Origin: Flavimarina sp. Hel_I_48 | Lineage (GTDB): Bacteria; Bacteroidota; Bacteroidia; Flavobacteriales; Flavobacteriaceae | Assembly (NCBI RefSeq): GCF_000733945.1 | Contig: NZ_JPOL01000002.1 | Coordinates: 1,737,001-1,801,000, forward strand | Length of the DNA: 64,000 bases | Direction of reading: 5' to 3' | Part shown: one piece after another, positions 37,673 to 46,351 of the stretch | Numbering within the stretch: position 1 is the first letter of the stretch | Layout of the letters: each line of letters opens with the position of its first letter | Program-made: the position numbers and the translations under genes | The notes under the pieces: generated by a model | The model's database searches: none | Told to the model about the DNA's origin: nothing | The model's input: the letters and a program-made list of their open reading frames with translations, nothing else

Positions 37673-38674
37673 AGGTACTTCGATCTCGTTAACGATCTTG
37701 TTAATGATCTCTTCGGTAGTTACATTTTCAGCTTCGGCTTCATAGGTAATACCAATTCTATGACGCAGCACGTCGTGAACGACGGCGCGTACATCTTCAG
37801 GAATCACGTAGCCCCTGCCGCGTATAAATGCAAAACATTTTGATGCAGTCGCCAGGTTGATACTTCCCCTGGGCGAAGCGCCAAAATTTATAAGTGGTTT
37901 CAAATCCGAAAGTTTATAGTTTTCTGGATAACGTGTGGCAAAAATGATGTCAAGAATATATTTTTCGATTTTTTCGTCCATATAAACTTCACGAACGGCT
38001 TCTTGTGCACGCAAAATCTGCTCTACGGTCACCACGGGATTCACCTTCTCGTAACTGCCTTTTAAATTTTGGCGTACGATCAATTGTTCATCGGCAAGTT
38101 TTGGGTAATCAATAACTGTTTTTAGCATAAAACGGTCAACCTGCGCTTCTGGAAGTGGATAGGTTCCTTCCTGTTCTACCGGGTTTTGAGTAGCCATAAC
38201 CAGAAAAGGTTTATCAAGAATAAACGTCTCATCCCCTATGGTTACCTGCTTTTCCTGCATGGCTTCCAGCAGGGCACTCTGTACTTTAGCCGGAGCCCTG
38301 TTAATCTCATCTGCAAGCACAAAATTGGCAAAAATGGGTCCTTTTTTGATACTGAAATCATTCAGTTTCATATTATAGATAAGCGTACCCACAACATCTG
38401 CGGGAAGTAGGTCTGGCGTAAACTGAATACGGCTAAAAGAACCGTGAACCGCTTTTGAAAGGGTATTAATAGCAAGTGTTTTTGCAAGTCCAGGTACACC
38501 TTCAAGCAAAATATGACCCTGGCCCAGAAGACCAATGAGCAACCGCTCTACCATGTGTTTTTGACCCACGATGACCTTATTGATCTCCATCGTAAGCACT
38601 TTTACAAAAGCGCTCTCGCGTTCTATTTTTTCATTAATGGCCCCTATATCTACCGGGTTACTGGTTTCTTCCAT
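37670..38674 (-). CDS. moxR: MoxR family AAA+ ATPase
   Basis: 334 residues. Walker A is GVPGLAKTLA (the MoxR variant with Ala-Lys), Walker B is VLADEINRAPAKVQSALLEAMQE, and sensor 1 is VMATQNPVEQEGTYPLPEAQVDRFM. These are diagnostic for MoxR ATPases. It is the first gene of the leftward Bat cluster and would supply the ATP-driven remodelling step for the VWA proteins. Confidence 0.97.
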   Translation of the reverse strand: MEETSNPVDIGAINEKIERESAFVKVLTMEINKVIVGQKHMVERLLIGLLGQGHILLEGVPGLAKTLAINTLSKAVHGSFSRIQFTPDLLPADVVGTLIYNMKLNDFSIKKGPIFANFVLADEINRAPAKVQSALLEAMQEKQVTIGDETFILDKPFLVMATQNPVEQEGTYPLPEAQVDRFMLKTVIDYPKLADEQLIVRQNLKGSYEKVNPVVTVEQILRAQEAVREVYMDEKIEKYILDIIFATRYPENYKLSDLKPLINFGASPRGSINLATASKCFAFIRGRGYVIPEDVRAVVHDVLRHRIGITYEAEAENVTTEEIINKIVNEIEVP

Positions 38675-39094
38675 AACAGTTCTATTCGTTTAATGGGTTT
38701 TCAACTCTACAATCTTCGTTTTTATTGCTTCATGCCTTGTTAATAACAGGTTAAATACCCCACGCTTAACAGGCATTAAAAAATCATTTTCTAATTTCAA
38801 AATCCTATTTTTAGGAAAGCGGAATTTAGCAATTACAGCACGTTTTTTAAAGGATAAATAAGGTTTGTGCCAAAATGTTTTTAATACGTGCCTTATCCAT
38901 TCACTTTATTGAAATATATAAATACAAAACAATACAATGCCTGATCCTATTTTAGGAAAGCGCTTTGTATTATTCTGATCACGCAAAGCATCAAAGGCTT
39001 TGCCCCGTTCTAAAGACGATGCATTTAATTGCATGTTGCAAAAAAGAAGTAAAACATAAAAAAAAATTTAACACCAGTTGATAACCCATTCAAA
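38675..39094. other. Gap of 420 bases between divergent moxR and the SDR gene
   Basis: No coding region seen. It holds two near-identical short palindromes followed by the same bases: TCCTATTTTTAGGAAAGCG at 38803 and TCCTATTTTAGGAAAGCG at 38945. It also holds an inverted repeat GCAAAGC / GCTTTGC at 38983-39003 and ATGCA / TGCAT at 39019-39034. A candidate weak -7 box for moxR (TAGAGTTG, minus strand) is near 38703-38710. Confidence 0.5.
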
Positions 39095-39850
39095 ATGAAC
39101 ACAAAAACAGCATTAATAACAGGTGCCAGTAGCGGTATAGGCCAGGCAACTGCAAGGGAGTTTGCAAAGCAGGGCATCAATGTGATCCTTTGCGGAAGGC
39201 GGCAGGAACGACTTGACCAGTTGAAAGGTGAACTTTCAAAGCAGGTAGAAGTCACTACCCTTAGCTTTGACGTTAGGGACAAAAAAGCGGTAACTGAGGC
39301 CATTGAGTCGCTGGAGTCCCCTTTTGACCAGATTGATATCTTGATCAATAACGCCGGTAACGCCCACGGACTAGATACCATTCAGGATGGTGATAGCGAC
39401 GATTGGGACGCCATGATAGACATCAACGTAAAAGGACTTTTGTACGTAAGCGATACCATAATCCCGCAAATGATAGCCCGTAATGCAGGTCATATTATCA
39501 ATATTGGTTCTACTGCCGGGAAAGAGGTGTATCCTAAAGGGAATGTGTACTGCGCCAGCAAACATGCCGTTGACGCCATCAATCAGGGCATGCGTTTAGA
39601 TCTCAATGGTTACAATATCCGGGTGGGCGCGGTAAACCCGGGCATGGTAGAAACAGAATTCAGTGAGGTGCGTTTTAAAGGCAATACAGAAAAAGCTCAT
39701 AAGGTGTATCAGGGTTTCAAACCGCTGCAAGCGCAGGATGTGGCCGAAATTATCTATTTCGTAACCTCCCGCCCTGCACATGTAAATATTGCTGACCTTA
39801 TGGTAATGAGTGTTGATCAGGCCAGTTCAACAGTGGTGAGTAAGGGCTAA
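39095..39850 (+). CDS. SDR family NAD(P)-dependent oxidoreductase (YdfG-like)
   Basis: 251 residues, classical SDR. Cofactor loop TGASSGIGQATAREFAKQG (TGxxxGxG), the NNAG motif in LINNAGNAHG, Ser in IGSTAGKEVY and the catalytic YCASK. An Arg in the loop after beta-2 (CGRRQERL) suggests NADP(H). The closest remembered family is the 3-hydroxy acid dehydrogenase YdfG type (GNVYCASKHAVDAI). Single gene, divergent from moxR. Confidence 0.93.
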   Translation: MNTKTALITGASSGIGQATAREFAKQGINVILCGRRQERLDQLKGELSKQVEVTTLSFDVRDKKAVTEAIESLESPFDQIDILINNAGNAHGLDTIQDGDSDDWDAMIDINVKGLLYVSDTIIPQMIARNAGHIINIGSTAGKEVYPKGNVYCASKHAVDAINQGMRLDLNGYNIRVGAVNPGMVETEFSEVRFKGNTEKAHKVYQGFKPLQAQDVAEIIYFVTSRPAHVNIADLMVMSVDQASSTVVSKG

Positions 39851-39854
39851 AGCC

Positions 39855-39892
39855 GTTGCAGGTTGCAGGTTGCAGGTTGCAGGTTGCAGGTT
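39855..39892. repeat. Tandem array of a 7-base repeat, five copies
   Basis: GTTGCAG repeated five times without change plus GTT, beginning 5 bases after the SDR stop and ending 31 bases before the four-helix-bundle gene. A degenerate inverted array lies on the other side of that gene (40325-40359). Confidence 0.95.
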
Positions 39893-39923
39893 AAAATGTA
39901 AATTCAAATAGAAAATCTAATTT

Positions 39924-40313
39924 ATGGCAAAGGTTTCGCAATTTGAGGATTTGGAAATCTGGCAAATGGGTCGGGAAATTGCCAATGAAATATGGTCACT
40001 AATTGAAAGCTCTCCTCTTAAAACGGATTTTCCGCTAAGGAATCAAATCAATAGATCTTCCGGATCGATAATGGACAATATTGCTGAAGGTTTTGAACGC
40101 GATGGAAATAAGGAATTTAGCCATTTTTTGAGTATTGCGAAAGCCTCTTGCGGGGAAACAAGATCACAACTGTGCCGCTGTTTAGATAGAAAACATATTG
40201 ATAAGGACACTTTTGATAAACTAAGAATCAAGACAATTACGACAAGTTCAAAGATTAAGGCACTCATGATTTACCTAAAAAATTCAGAACGAAAGGGCTC
40301 AAAGTTTGACTAG
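39924..40313 (+). CDS. Four-helix bundle protein (S23 / 23S rRNA intervening-sequence protein family)
   Basis: 129 residues. The family core is clear: FEDLEIWQMGREIANEIW at the start, then FPLRNQINRSSGSIMDNIAEGFERDGNKEF, matching the 'L-x-x-Q-I-x-R-A-x-x-S-I-x-x-N-I-A-E-G' signature, and ARASCGETRSQL-like sequence in helix 3 (AKASCGETRSQLCR). Members were first found in spirochaete 23S rRNA intervening sequences, and Avd of diversity-generating retroelements has the same fold. No rRNA gene or reverse transcriptase is nearby. The gene lies between inverted arrays of a 7-base repeat, suggesting it arrived as a small unit. Confidence 0.92.
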   Translation: MAKVSQFEDLEIWQMGREIANEIWSLIESSPLKTDFPLRNQINRSSGSIMDNIAEGFERDGNKEFSHFLSIAKASCGETRSQLCRCLDRKHIDKDTFDKLRIKTITTSSKIKALMIYLKNSERKGSKFD

Positions 40314-40324
40314 TTTGGAAATGT

Positions 40325-40359
40325 CAAACGTGCAACATGCAACCTTTAACATCAAACCT
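40325..40359. repeat. Degenerate inverted array of the same 7-base repeat
   Basis: Five consecutive heptamers CAAACGT, GCAACAT, GCAACCT, TTAACAT, CAAACCT. The third equals the reverse complement of the repeat unit on the other side of the four-helix-bundle gene (AGGTTGC), and the others differ from it by two to four bases. Confidence 0.7.
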
Positions 40360-40370
40360 TCGAAGCAGCC

Positions 40371-41507
40371 ATGATCAACAAACGCCTTCTTATAAAAAAC
40401 CTGCTCGCGCATAATGACGAGAACAGTTTTTATGATAAAAAGCGAAAAATTGACATTGGTAATAAAGAAGGGAAGGCCAAGTTCCTGAAGCATGTTTGTG
40501 CGTTGTCCAACTCTAATCCTAAGAACAACAGTTTTATCGTGATTGGGGTAGAAGATCTCAATAATGAGATTGTGGGCGTGCCGTTTTTTGACGATAGCAA
40601 AATTCAAAACCTCATCAACGCGTATTTAACAAATCCGCCATTGGTTTCCTATGAAAATATTCCGTTTCCCAACCTGCCCTTAGATTTAGTGGTGGGACTG
40701 GTTACCATTCGGCCAACGGCAAAACTCACCGCGCTTCGCAAGAACATCTGGAAATATTGGGGCGGAAGCGTTTTTATGCGTGACGGAAGCATCTCCATGC
40801 CCAAGGTTTTTGATATACATATAGAAGATGTGAACAGTGCGATCGTTGCTTCCATTGAAAATCATGCGCGCAACAGTATTGGACTTACCCTTGACGGGGT
40901 TCTTGATTTTATTAATCACCGCCACAAAGATCTTTATACGAATTATAAAGTTTTTAAAGAACAGTTTGTGGTCTGCTGGGCCGGTAACCAGAAAAAAGTA
41001 AAGGATAAAACTTTTTACAGCCGTGTGGATATTGAACTTATCAACGAGCAGGTCAGACTTTTTTATTCTGCGCTTGACGAAGTTTCCATCAGCCTTACCG
41101 AAGATACATTTACCATTTTGGAATATGTACATTTAGGCCTTCAGAACAGTTTTAAATATTACCCTCTTGAGGAATTGACCATTCGGTTCAAGGAAAATGG
41201 TTTTTATAGTATAGACAGTAAATTAGTCTTTGAAACGCCCGAATTTGATAAAAAACTATTGCACCACATTTATAATAACAACAATGCGATCCTTGCAAAA
41301 CTGAAAACCGGGAAAATCCTAAATAAAGGAGAACAGGCAGATTTAAATAATTTAGCTTCCTCGTATCTTATTTGCTATTTCAATGGTTTTGACCACGCCA
41401 TGGATAAACTGGAAGAGGCGCGACCTTACCTAAGGGCCTTTGGCGAAAAGATATACGCTACCTATAAAGATAACATACGCATTCTGAGAAAAATAAAATA
41501 CAATTAA
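40371..41507 (+). CDS. ATP-binding protein with AlbA_2/Schlafen-like N-terminal domain
   Basis: 378 residues. The N-terminal part resembles the AlbA_2 (divergent AAA_4, Schlafen-like) domain: NKEGKAKFLKHVCALSNSNP, NSFIVIGVEDLNNEIVGVPFFDD and the strand FMRDGSISMP correspond to the 'E-F-K-x-x-A-A-x-A-N-x-x-G-G-x-I-x-I-G-V-D-D' and 'Y-x-R-x-G-x-x-x-x-x' positions of that family. The rest (about 160-378) is helical and unassigned. Its last base overlaps the ATG of the phosphatase gene, so the two are coupled. Role unknown. Confidence 0.75.
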   Translation: MINKRLLIKNLLAHNDENSFYDKKRKIDIGNKEGKAKFLKHVCALSNSNPKNNSFIVIGVEDLNNEIVGVPFFDDSKIQNLINAYLTNPPLVSYENIPFPNLPLDLVVGLVTIRPTAKLTALRKNIWKYWGGSVFMRDGSISMPKVFDIHIEDVNSAIVASIENHARNSIGLTLDGVLDFINHRHKDLYTNYKVFKEQFVVCWAGNQKKVKDKTFYSRVDIELINEQVRLFYSALDEVSISLTEDTFTILEYVHLGLQNSFKYYPLEELTIRFKENGFYSIDSKLVFETPEFDKKLLHHIYNNNNAILAKLKTGKILNKGEQADLNNLASSYLICYFNGFDHAMDKLEEARPYLRAFGEKIYATYKDNIRILRKIKYN

Positions 41508-42241
41508 TGGGAAGAACACTCGCCATAGGCGACATACACGGAGGGCTAAAAGCATTAAAACAGGTACTGGAACGTGCAAAATTAACACAGGATGACCATA
41601 TTATATTTCTGGGCGATTATGTAGATGGCTGGAGCGAAAGTGCTCAGGTCATAGATTTTCTGATGGAATTCAAGCAGAAACACAGCTGTACATTTATACG
41701 TGGCAATCACGACGAACTCGTACGCAAATGGCTGGAAAATGATGATCTCAATCCAAAATGGCTAAAGCACGGCGGCAGAAGCAGCATTTTTTCTTATACT
41801 GATTACACTAAGGAACGTATTGAGGAGCATATGAATTTCTTTGAAAGCCTTGAAAATTACCATATTGATGATAAAAACCGGCTCTATGTTCATGCCGGCT
41901 TTCAAAACCAGAACGGACCAGCATTTGAATGGGACCCCATCGTATTTTACTGGGACCGTACCCTCTGGGAACTTGTGATCGCCATGGATCATTCCATTCC
42001 AAAAGATGATCCTACCTACCCCAAACGACTCACGCACCATCCCGAAATTTTCATTGGTCATACACCTGTTACCAGAATAGGGGAAGAAAATCCTGCACAA
42101 CGCGCCACGGTTTGGAACGTTGATACAGGCGCTGCCTTTAAAGGCCCCATCTCGATTCTGGATGTAGATACTAAAGAATTCTGGCAAAGCGATCCTGTTT
42201 TTACCTTTTATCCCGAAGAAAATGGCCGAAATGAGTCATAA
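41507..42241 (+). CDS. Metallophosphoesterase (PPP-type serine/threonine phosphatase family)
   Basis: 244 residues. The calcineurin-like metal motifs are all present in order: GDIHGGLKAL (GDxHG), LGDYVDGWS (GDxxD), RGNHDEL (GNHD), and later histidines in YVHAGF and FIGHTPV. This set matches bacterial PPP-type phosphatases (PrpA/bis-tetraphosphatase like). The substrate could be a phosphoprotein or a dinucleotide polyphosphate; the sequence alone does not decide. It is coupled to the AlbA-type gene upstream. Confidence 0.93.
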   Translation: MGRTLAIGDIHGGLKALKQVLERAKLTQDDHIIFLGDYVDGWSESAQVIDFLMEFKQKHSCTFIRGNHDELVRKWLENDDLNPKWLKHGGRSSIFSYTDYTKERIEEHMNFFESLENYHIDDKNRLYVHAGFQNQNGPAFEWDPIVFYWDRTLWELVIAMDHSIPKDDPTYPKRLTHHPEIFIGHTPVTRIGEENPAQRATVWNVDTGAAFKGPISILDVDTKEFWQSDPVFTFYPEENGRNES

Positions 42242-42265
42242 ATCGGTTAGTTTAGCTTGAAAATC

Positions 42266-43186
42266 ATGAGTTTTAATTTGAAAAATATCAAATCCCAACC
42301 GCAACGCGTCGCGCTCGTAACAGGCGCTAACGGTGGTCTGGGTTTTGAAACCACACGCGTTTTGCTCAGCAAACACATGCGCGTGGTCATGGCATGCCGT
42401 GATCTCGACAAAGGTGCAAAGGCAAAGCAGAAGCTTCTTGACCATTATCCTGAAGCCAGGCTGGAACTGCTGCCGCTCGACCTGGCCAGTCTGGATTCGG
42501 TACGGAATTTTGCTGAGGCATATCTTGAAAAATACAGTCGGTTGGATCTGCTTATCAATAACGCCGGGGTGATGGTCCCACCATATAAAGTGACCGAAGA
42601 TGGTTATGAACTTCAATTTCAGGCCAATTATCTGGGCCATTTTTTATTGACCGGCCTACTCCTGGAACGTTTAACAAGTACCGAAAAATCCCGCGTGGTA
42701 CTATTGAGTTCTAAAGCGCACGAACGGGCTTCCATCAATTTTGAAGATCTACAAAGCGAAAAAAACTACGCCAGGTGGAAAGCATACGGCCAGAGCAAAT
42801 TGGCCTGTTTGATATTCGCAAAAGAACTGAATAGAAGGCTTCGAAGGAATGATTTTCAAACTATCGCTGTGGCCGCACATCCCGGAATTTCAAACACCGG
42901 TCTTTTTCGGTATTTTCCTAAATGGTTCAACCAAACCCTAGGACCTTTGTTATCACCATTTATAAGCCATCCCCCAGAGAAAGCGGTAAAACCAACCCTA
43001 AAAGCGGCACTGGAAAAAAACATAACCGGCGGAAGTTATTATGGTCCCACCGGGTTTATGGGTTTTAAAGGTGCACCGGGTAAAGTTCAGTCTTCTGAAA
43101 ATGCAAATGATGAATCTGTTGCGAAACGGCTTTGGAAAGTTTCTGAGGAATTGGTGGGATTTAAGTATTTGGATTCATCCAATTAG
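42266..43186 (+). CDS. SDR family oxidoreductase (retinol dehydrogenase/WWOX-like)
   Basis: 306 residues from ATG 42266; a TTG three codons upstream is possible but not preferred. Cofactor loop VTGANGGLGFETTRVLL, NNAGVM, Ser in LLSSKAHERA and catalytic YGQSKLA. The extended C-terminal part after AAHPGISNTGLFRYFP is typical of the retinol dehydrogenase-like group. Actual substrate unknown. It lies 24 bases after the phosphatase gene on the same strand. Confidence 0.9.
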   Translation: MSFNLKNIKSQPQRVALVTGANGGLGFETTRVLLSKHMRVVMACRDLDKGAKAKQKLLDHYPEARLELLPLDLASLDSVRNFAEAYLEKYSRLDLLINNAGVMVPPYKVTEDGYELQFQANYLGHFLLTGLLLERLTSTEKSRVVLLSSKAHERASINFEDLQSEKNYARWKAYGQSKLACLIFAKELNRRLRRNDFQTIAVAAHPGISNTGLFRYFPKWFNQTLGPLLSPFISHPPEKAVKPTLKAALEKNITGGSYYGPTGFMGFKGAPGKVQSSENANDESVAKRLWKVSEELVGFKYLDSSN

Positions 43187-43355
43187 TCATTTCTACTCAA
43201 CGAGAAATCACGCTAGCTACTAAAAAATACCTTTTTGATACTTTATTGCCTTTTTGTCTCGTGTCGTTGAAATGATCTTTTTTATTAGTTCCGAAAGATC
43301 ACATTAAGACGCCATTTTCGAATAAAAATTCAAAACTTGAAATTAGCAACTTCCT

Positions 43356-44429
43356 TTAAAACAACGACAACTGCCCTGGCCGAAACTGCTCAAACAACTC
43401 ACAATTTAAAGGTGGGATTCCACGATCTGGCATAAAACGTCTTCTTCCCAGCTCAACCTGTGCTTTTATTTGTTCGGCAAATTCCCCAGAACCTTTGATT
43501 CTTCGCCCGTATTGGGAATCATTTAAATTGCCGCCATGACATTCCGCGATCTGGTGCAGGACTTTATCCGCGCGGTCTGGCATCGCTTTCCTGATCCAGT
43601 CTTCAAAAATCCCGGCAATTGCACCATTGAGCCGCACCACGGTATATCCAACCGATTTTGCCCCACATTCCGCCGATTTCTTGATTAGCGGAAGGATTTC
43701 ATGCGCGTTGATTCCCGGGATTATGGGCGCTGCCATTACACGTACCGGTATACCTGCATCGTTAAGCTGCTGCACCGCTTCAAAACGCTTTTTAATGGTA
43801 GCCGTTCTAGGTTCCAGTAAGCGGCGTGTTTTTTCCTCCAGCGAAGTGATCGAGATATTTACCTGTATCAGGTTGTCTTTAGCTAAGTCCTTTAGGATAT
43901 CAAGATCCCTGGTAATTAGGGCATTCTTGGTAATAATTCCCACCGGATGGCGATATCTTTGAAAAACCTGTAGTAGGTTTCGGGTGATTTCTAGCTTCTT
44001 TTCCACCGGTTGATAACAATCTGTATTGCCAGAAAGAACAATGGGCGCGGCCTTCCAACTTTTTTTTGCCAGAAAGGTTTCGAGCAGTTCTACCGCATTT
44101 TTTTTGACCAGGATTCGGCTTTCAAAATCGAGTCCGGCATCATAACCCCAATATTCATGAGAATTGCGCGCGTAACAATAAACGCAGCCATGTTCGCAGC
44201 CCTGATATGGATTCAATGAATATCCCATGCCCACATCTGGGCTTTCCACTTTATTGACAATTGTTTTAGGGAAAGTTTCCAGAAAAAGCGTCTGAGTATT
44301 TTCGGCATCATCACCTTCTTTCTCACAATAATTGAGAAAATCATCGCGCACCTCATGGCTATGTTCAGCAAACCGATTACTGACATGTTTTTGCGCGCCC
44401 CTGCCCTTAATATGCTCTGAATGATTCAA
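43356..44429 (-). CDS. PA0069 family radical SAM protein
   Basis: 357 residues. Radical SAM cluster motif CxxxCxxC in GCEHGCVYCYARNSHEYWG at about 77-95, with the YSLNPYQGCEHG lead-in that marks the PA0069/SplB-like group. RSVxIKN-type later motifs include GNTDCYQPVEKKLEITR and ITSLEEKTRRLLEPR. It cleaves S-adenosylmethionine to a radical; the target is unknown. The family resembles spore photoproduct lyase but is common in non-sporulating bacteria. Convergent with the SDR gene. Confidence 0.93.
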   Translation of the reverse strand: MNHSEHIKGRGAQKHVSNRFAEHSHEVRDDFLNYCEKEGDDAENTQTLFLETFPKTIVNKVESPDVGMGYSLNPYQGCEHGCVYCYARNSHEYWGYDAGLDFESRILVKKNAVELLETFLAKKSWKAAPIVLSGNTDCYQPVEKKLEITRNLLQVFQRYRHPVGIITKNALITRDLDILKDLAKDNLIQVNISITSLEEKTRRLLEPRTATIKKRFEAVQQLNDAGIPVRVMAAPIIPGINAHEILPLIKKSAECGAKSVGYTVVRLNGAIAGIFEDWIRKAMPDRADKVLHQIAECHGGNLNDSQYGRRIKGSGEFAEQIKAQVELGRRRFMPDRGIPPLNCELFEQFRPGQLSLF

Positions 44430-44507
44430 AATAATATAGGAATAAGTTCAAATATATGGAATTATTCCTAATTTCAAGAAATAAATTTATATATCAAACC
44501 ACCCTAG

Positions 44508-44528
44508 CCCCTCCTTGAAAAGGAGGGG
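44508..44528. repeat. C-tract/G-tract hairpin between radical SAM and Gfo/Idh/MocA genes
   Basis: CCCCTCCTT-GAA-AAGGAGGGG, a perfect 9-base stem with a 3-base loop. Related in form to the elements in the bat cluster. It may double as a transcript-end hairpin for the leftward Gfo/Idh/MocA gene's upstream neighbour, but no T run is present. Confidence 0.6.
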
Positions 44529-44540
44529 AACTTTAGCCGT

Positions 44541-45455
44541 CTAAAGTAAAGATAGAATCTCTTCACACAATTGATGTGTTTTTAAAATATCCTGATTGCG
44601 TTCTGCATTAAAACTTCCGTCGTCTATGACGTTTAGAAAATCATCAATCATATTGACAAAACCTCTTTTATAAAGCGTTGTTTGCCAATTGTCAAAAACC
44701 AGTTTTTCCGCTTTACCTTTTTGATAGTGCCAACCCGTGTCCAATCCATCAAGCAGAATTTTATTGCCCGGGGAATAAAATTCAATACACTCTTCCGTAA
44801 TGCCATTTACGCGGTTCATCGTGCCACTGAGTACGGTCTCGTTTTGTTGCCAGGTGACGTGAATACTTTCCAGAAGACCCTTTTTAAGTCTTGGGAAAAC
44901 CTGAAGGTTTTTTACTTCACCCCTTGCCAAAAACCGCAAACTATCCACTACGTGAATAAAATCATCAAAGATAAACGTACGCGGATCTCCCGGTAAATTG
45001 ACCCTGTTTTTCTGCCATAAAATCTGAATAGGTTCCTCCTGATTTTTCAGGTCTGCAACTAAAGGTGCAAATCGCCGATTAAACCCTAAATATAAAGGCG
45101 TCTTGTTATCTTCGGCTAAAAGCAATAGTTTTTTGGTTTCCTCAAGGGTATAGGTCAAAGGTTTATCCACAAAGGTGGGAATGCCTTCTTGAAGCAACTT
45201 TGTAACCAGCGCAAAGTGACTTTCCGTTGCACTGTGCACCATCACGGCATCCGGTTGAAGCTCTACTATTTCGTCAATTTCAGTATAGCATGCATCAATT
45301 CTATAACGGTTGGAAAGTTGGTTTAAAGTCGACTTATCGCGTGTACATAAAATAGGGGAAACGCGGGGGTGATTTGCTAAAATGGGCAAATACGCTTTCT
45401 GGGCGATTGCTCCCAGGCCTATAAGCGCGATGTTGAACTTGGGTAGGTTGGCCAC
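44541..45455 (-). CDS. Gfo/Idh/MocA family oxidoreductase
   Basis: 304 residues. N-terminal Rossmann opening NIALIGLGAIAQKAYLPIL, and the EKP-equivalent motif is DKPLTYTLEE (FVDKPLT) at about 95. The C-terminal alpha/beta domain is shorter than in sugar dehydrogenases. It oxidises or reduces a sugar or related alcohol with NAD(P); the substrate is unknown. It lies 26 bases downstream of the enoyl-CoA hydratase gene on the same strand. Confidence 0.9.
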   Translation of the reverse strand: MANLPKFNIALIGLGAIAQKAYLPILANHPRVSPILCTRDKSTLNQLSNRYRIDACYTEIDEIVELQPDAVMVHSATESHFALVTKLLQEGIPTFVDKPLTYTLEETKKLLLLAEDNKTPLYLGFNRRFAPLVADLKNQEEPIQILWQKNRVNLPGDPRTFIFDDFIHVVDSLRFLARGEVKNLQVFPRLKKGLLESIHVTWQQNETVLSGTMNRVNGITEECIEFYSPGNKILLDGLDTGWHYQKGKAEKLVFDNWQTTLYKRGFVNMIDDFLNVIDDGSFNAERNQDILKTHQLCEEILSLL

Positions 45456-45481
45456 TTAAAAGTATTAGTAATTAATAATAT

Positions 45482-46264
45482 TTATTCTCCCGGGAAATTG
45501 GCTTTTCGCTTTTCCAGAAATGCGCTGGTACCTTCTTTAAAATCATCTGTGGCAAAACAGTTGCCAAAAGACTCAATTTCAATGGCAAAACCGTCATATT
45601 TAGGGTCAAAACCGGCATTTATAGCCTTAATTGCCGATTTTATGGCCACACCGGAATTGTTGCAGATCTTTTGGGCGATTTTTTCGGCAAGCGGAATCAA
45701 TTCTTCCACAGAAGTCACATGATTTACGAGTCCGTATTCAAGAGCTTTTTCGGCTGGGATCATGCCGGCGGTCATGATCATTTCCATAGCGCGCCCTTTA
45801 CCTATAAGCTGCGGAAGACGCTGTGTACCGCCATAACCCGGTATAAGTCCCAGCGAAGTTTCCGGAAGGCCCATTTTTGCATTGTGGCTGGCTATCCTAA
45901 AATGTGCGGCCATGGCCAGTTCGAGTCCGCCACCAAGTGCAAAACCGTTGATCGCGGCAATAACGGGCTTGTGCATGTTTTCTATAAGATCAAAAAGGTT
46001 GTTTTGCCCATCACGGGCCAGCGCGCTACCCTCCTGCCGGTCATAATCAGAAAATTCACTGATATCTGCACCGGCCACAAATGCTTTCTCACCAGACCCG
46101 GTCAAAATTACAACACGGGCATCCTTGCTCTCATTTGCTTCTTCAAAGGCATCCTGAAGTTCTGCGATCGTCGCCCTGTTTAGCGCGTTCAGTTTTTTAG
46201 GACGGTCAATGGTTATATAAATGATCGCTTCCTCATGTTTCACAGTAATGTTATCGTAACTCAT
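45482..46264 (-). CDS. Enoyl-CoA hydratase/isomerase family protein
   Basis: 260 residues from ATG 46264; an open extension to 46297 is not needed for the domain. Crotonase-fold motifs are KKLNALNRATI, FVAGADISEFSDYD (oxyanion-hole loop), NGFALGGGLELAMA and LPETSLGLIPGYGGTQRL with the catalytic Glu region. It probably hydrates 2-enoyl-CoA in fatty acid or amino acid breakdown. First gene of a two-gene unit with the oxidoreductase. Confidence 0.93.
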   Translation of the reverse strand: MSYDNITVKHEEAIIYITIDRPKKLNALNRATIAELQDAFEEANESKDARVVILTGSGEKAFVAGADISEFSDYDRQEGSALARDGQNNLFDLIENMHKPVIAAINGFALGGGLELAMAAHFRIASHNAKMGLPETSLGLIPGYGGTQRLPQLIGKGRAMEMIMTAGMIPAEKALEYGLVNHVTSVEELIPLAEKIAQKICNNSGVAIKSAIKAINAGFDPKYDGFAIEIESFGNCFATDDFKEGTSAFLEKRKANFPGE

Positions 46265-46351
46265 ATCGCGTGTAATTAAGGGTGAAAAAAGCTGCAAAAC
46301 AGCACCTTTTAAGGCTAATTTTAGCTAAAAATAGTGGATTATTCTTTAAAA

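Noticed and set aside
39855..39892. Tandem repeat considered as a CRISPR fragment
   Set aside because: The units are 7 bases, directly joined, with no spacers, and no cas genes are present.
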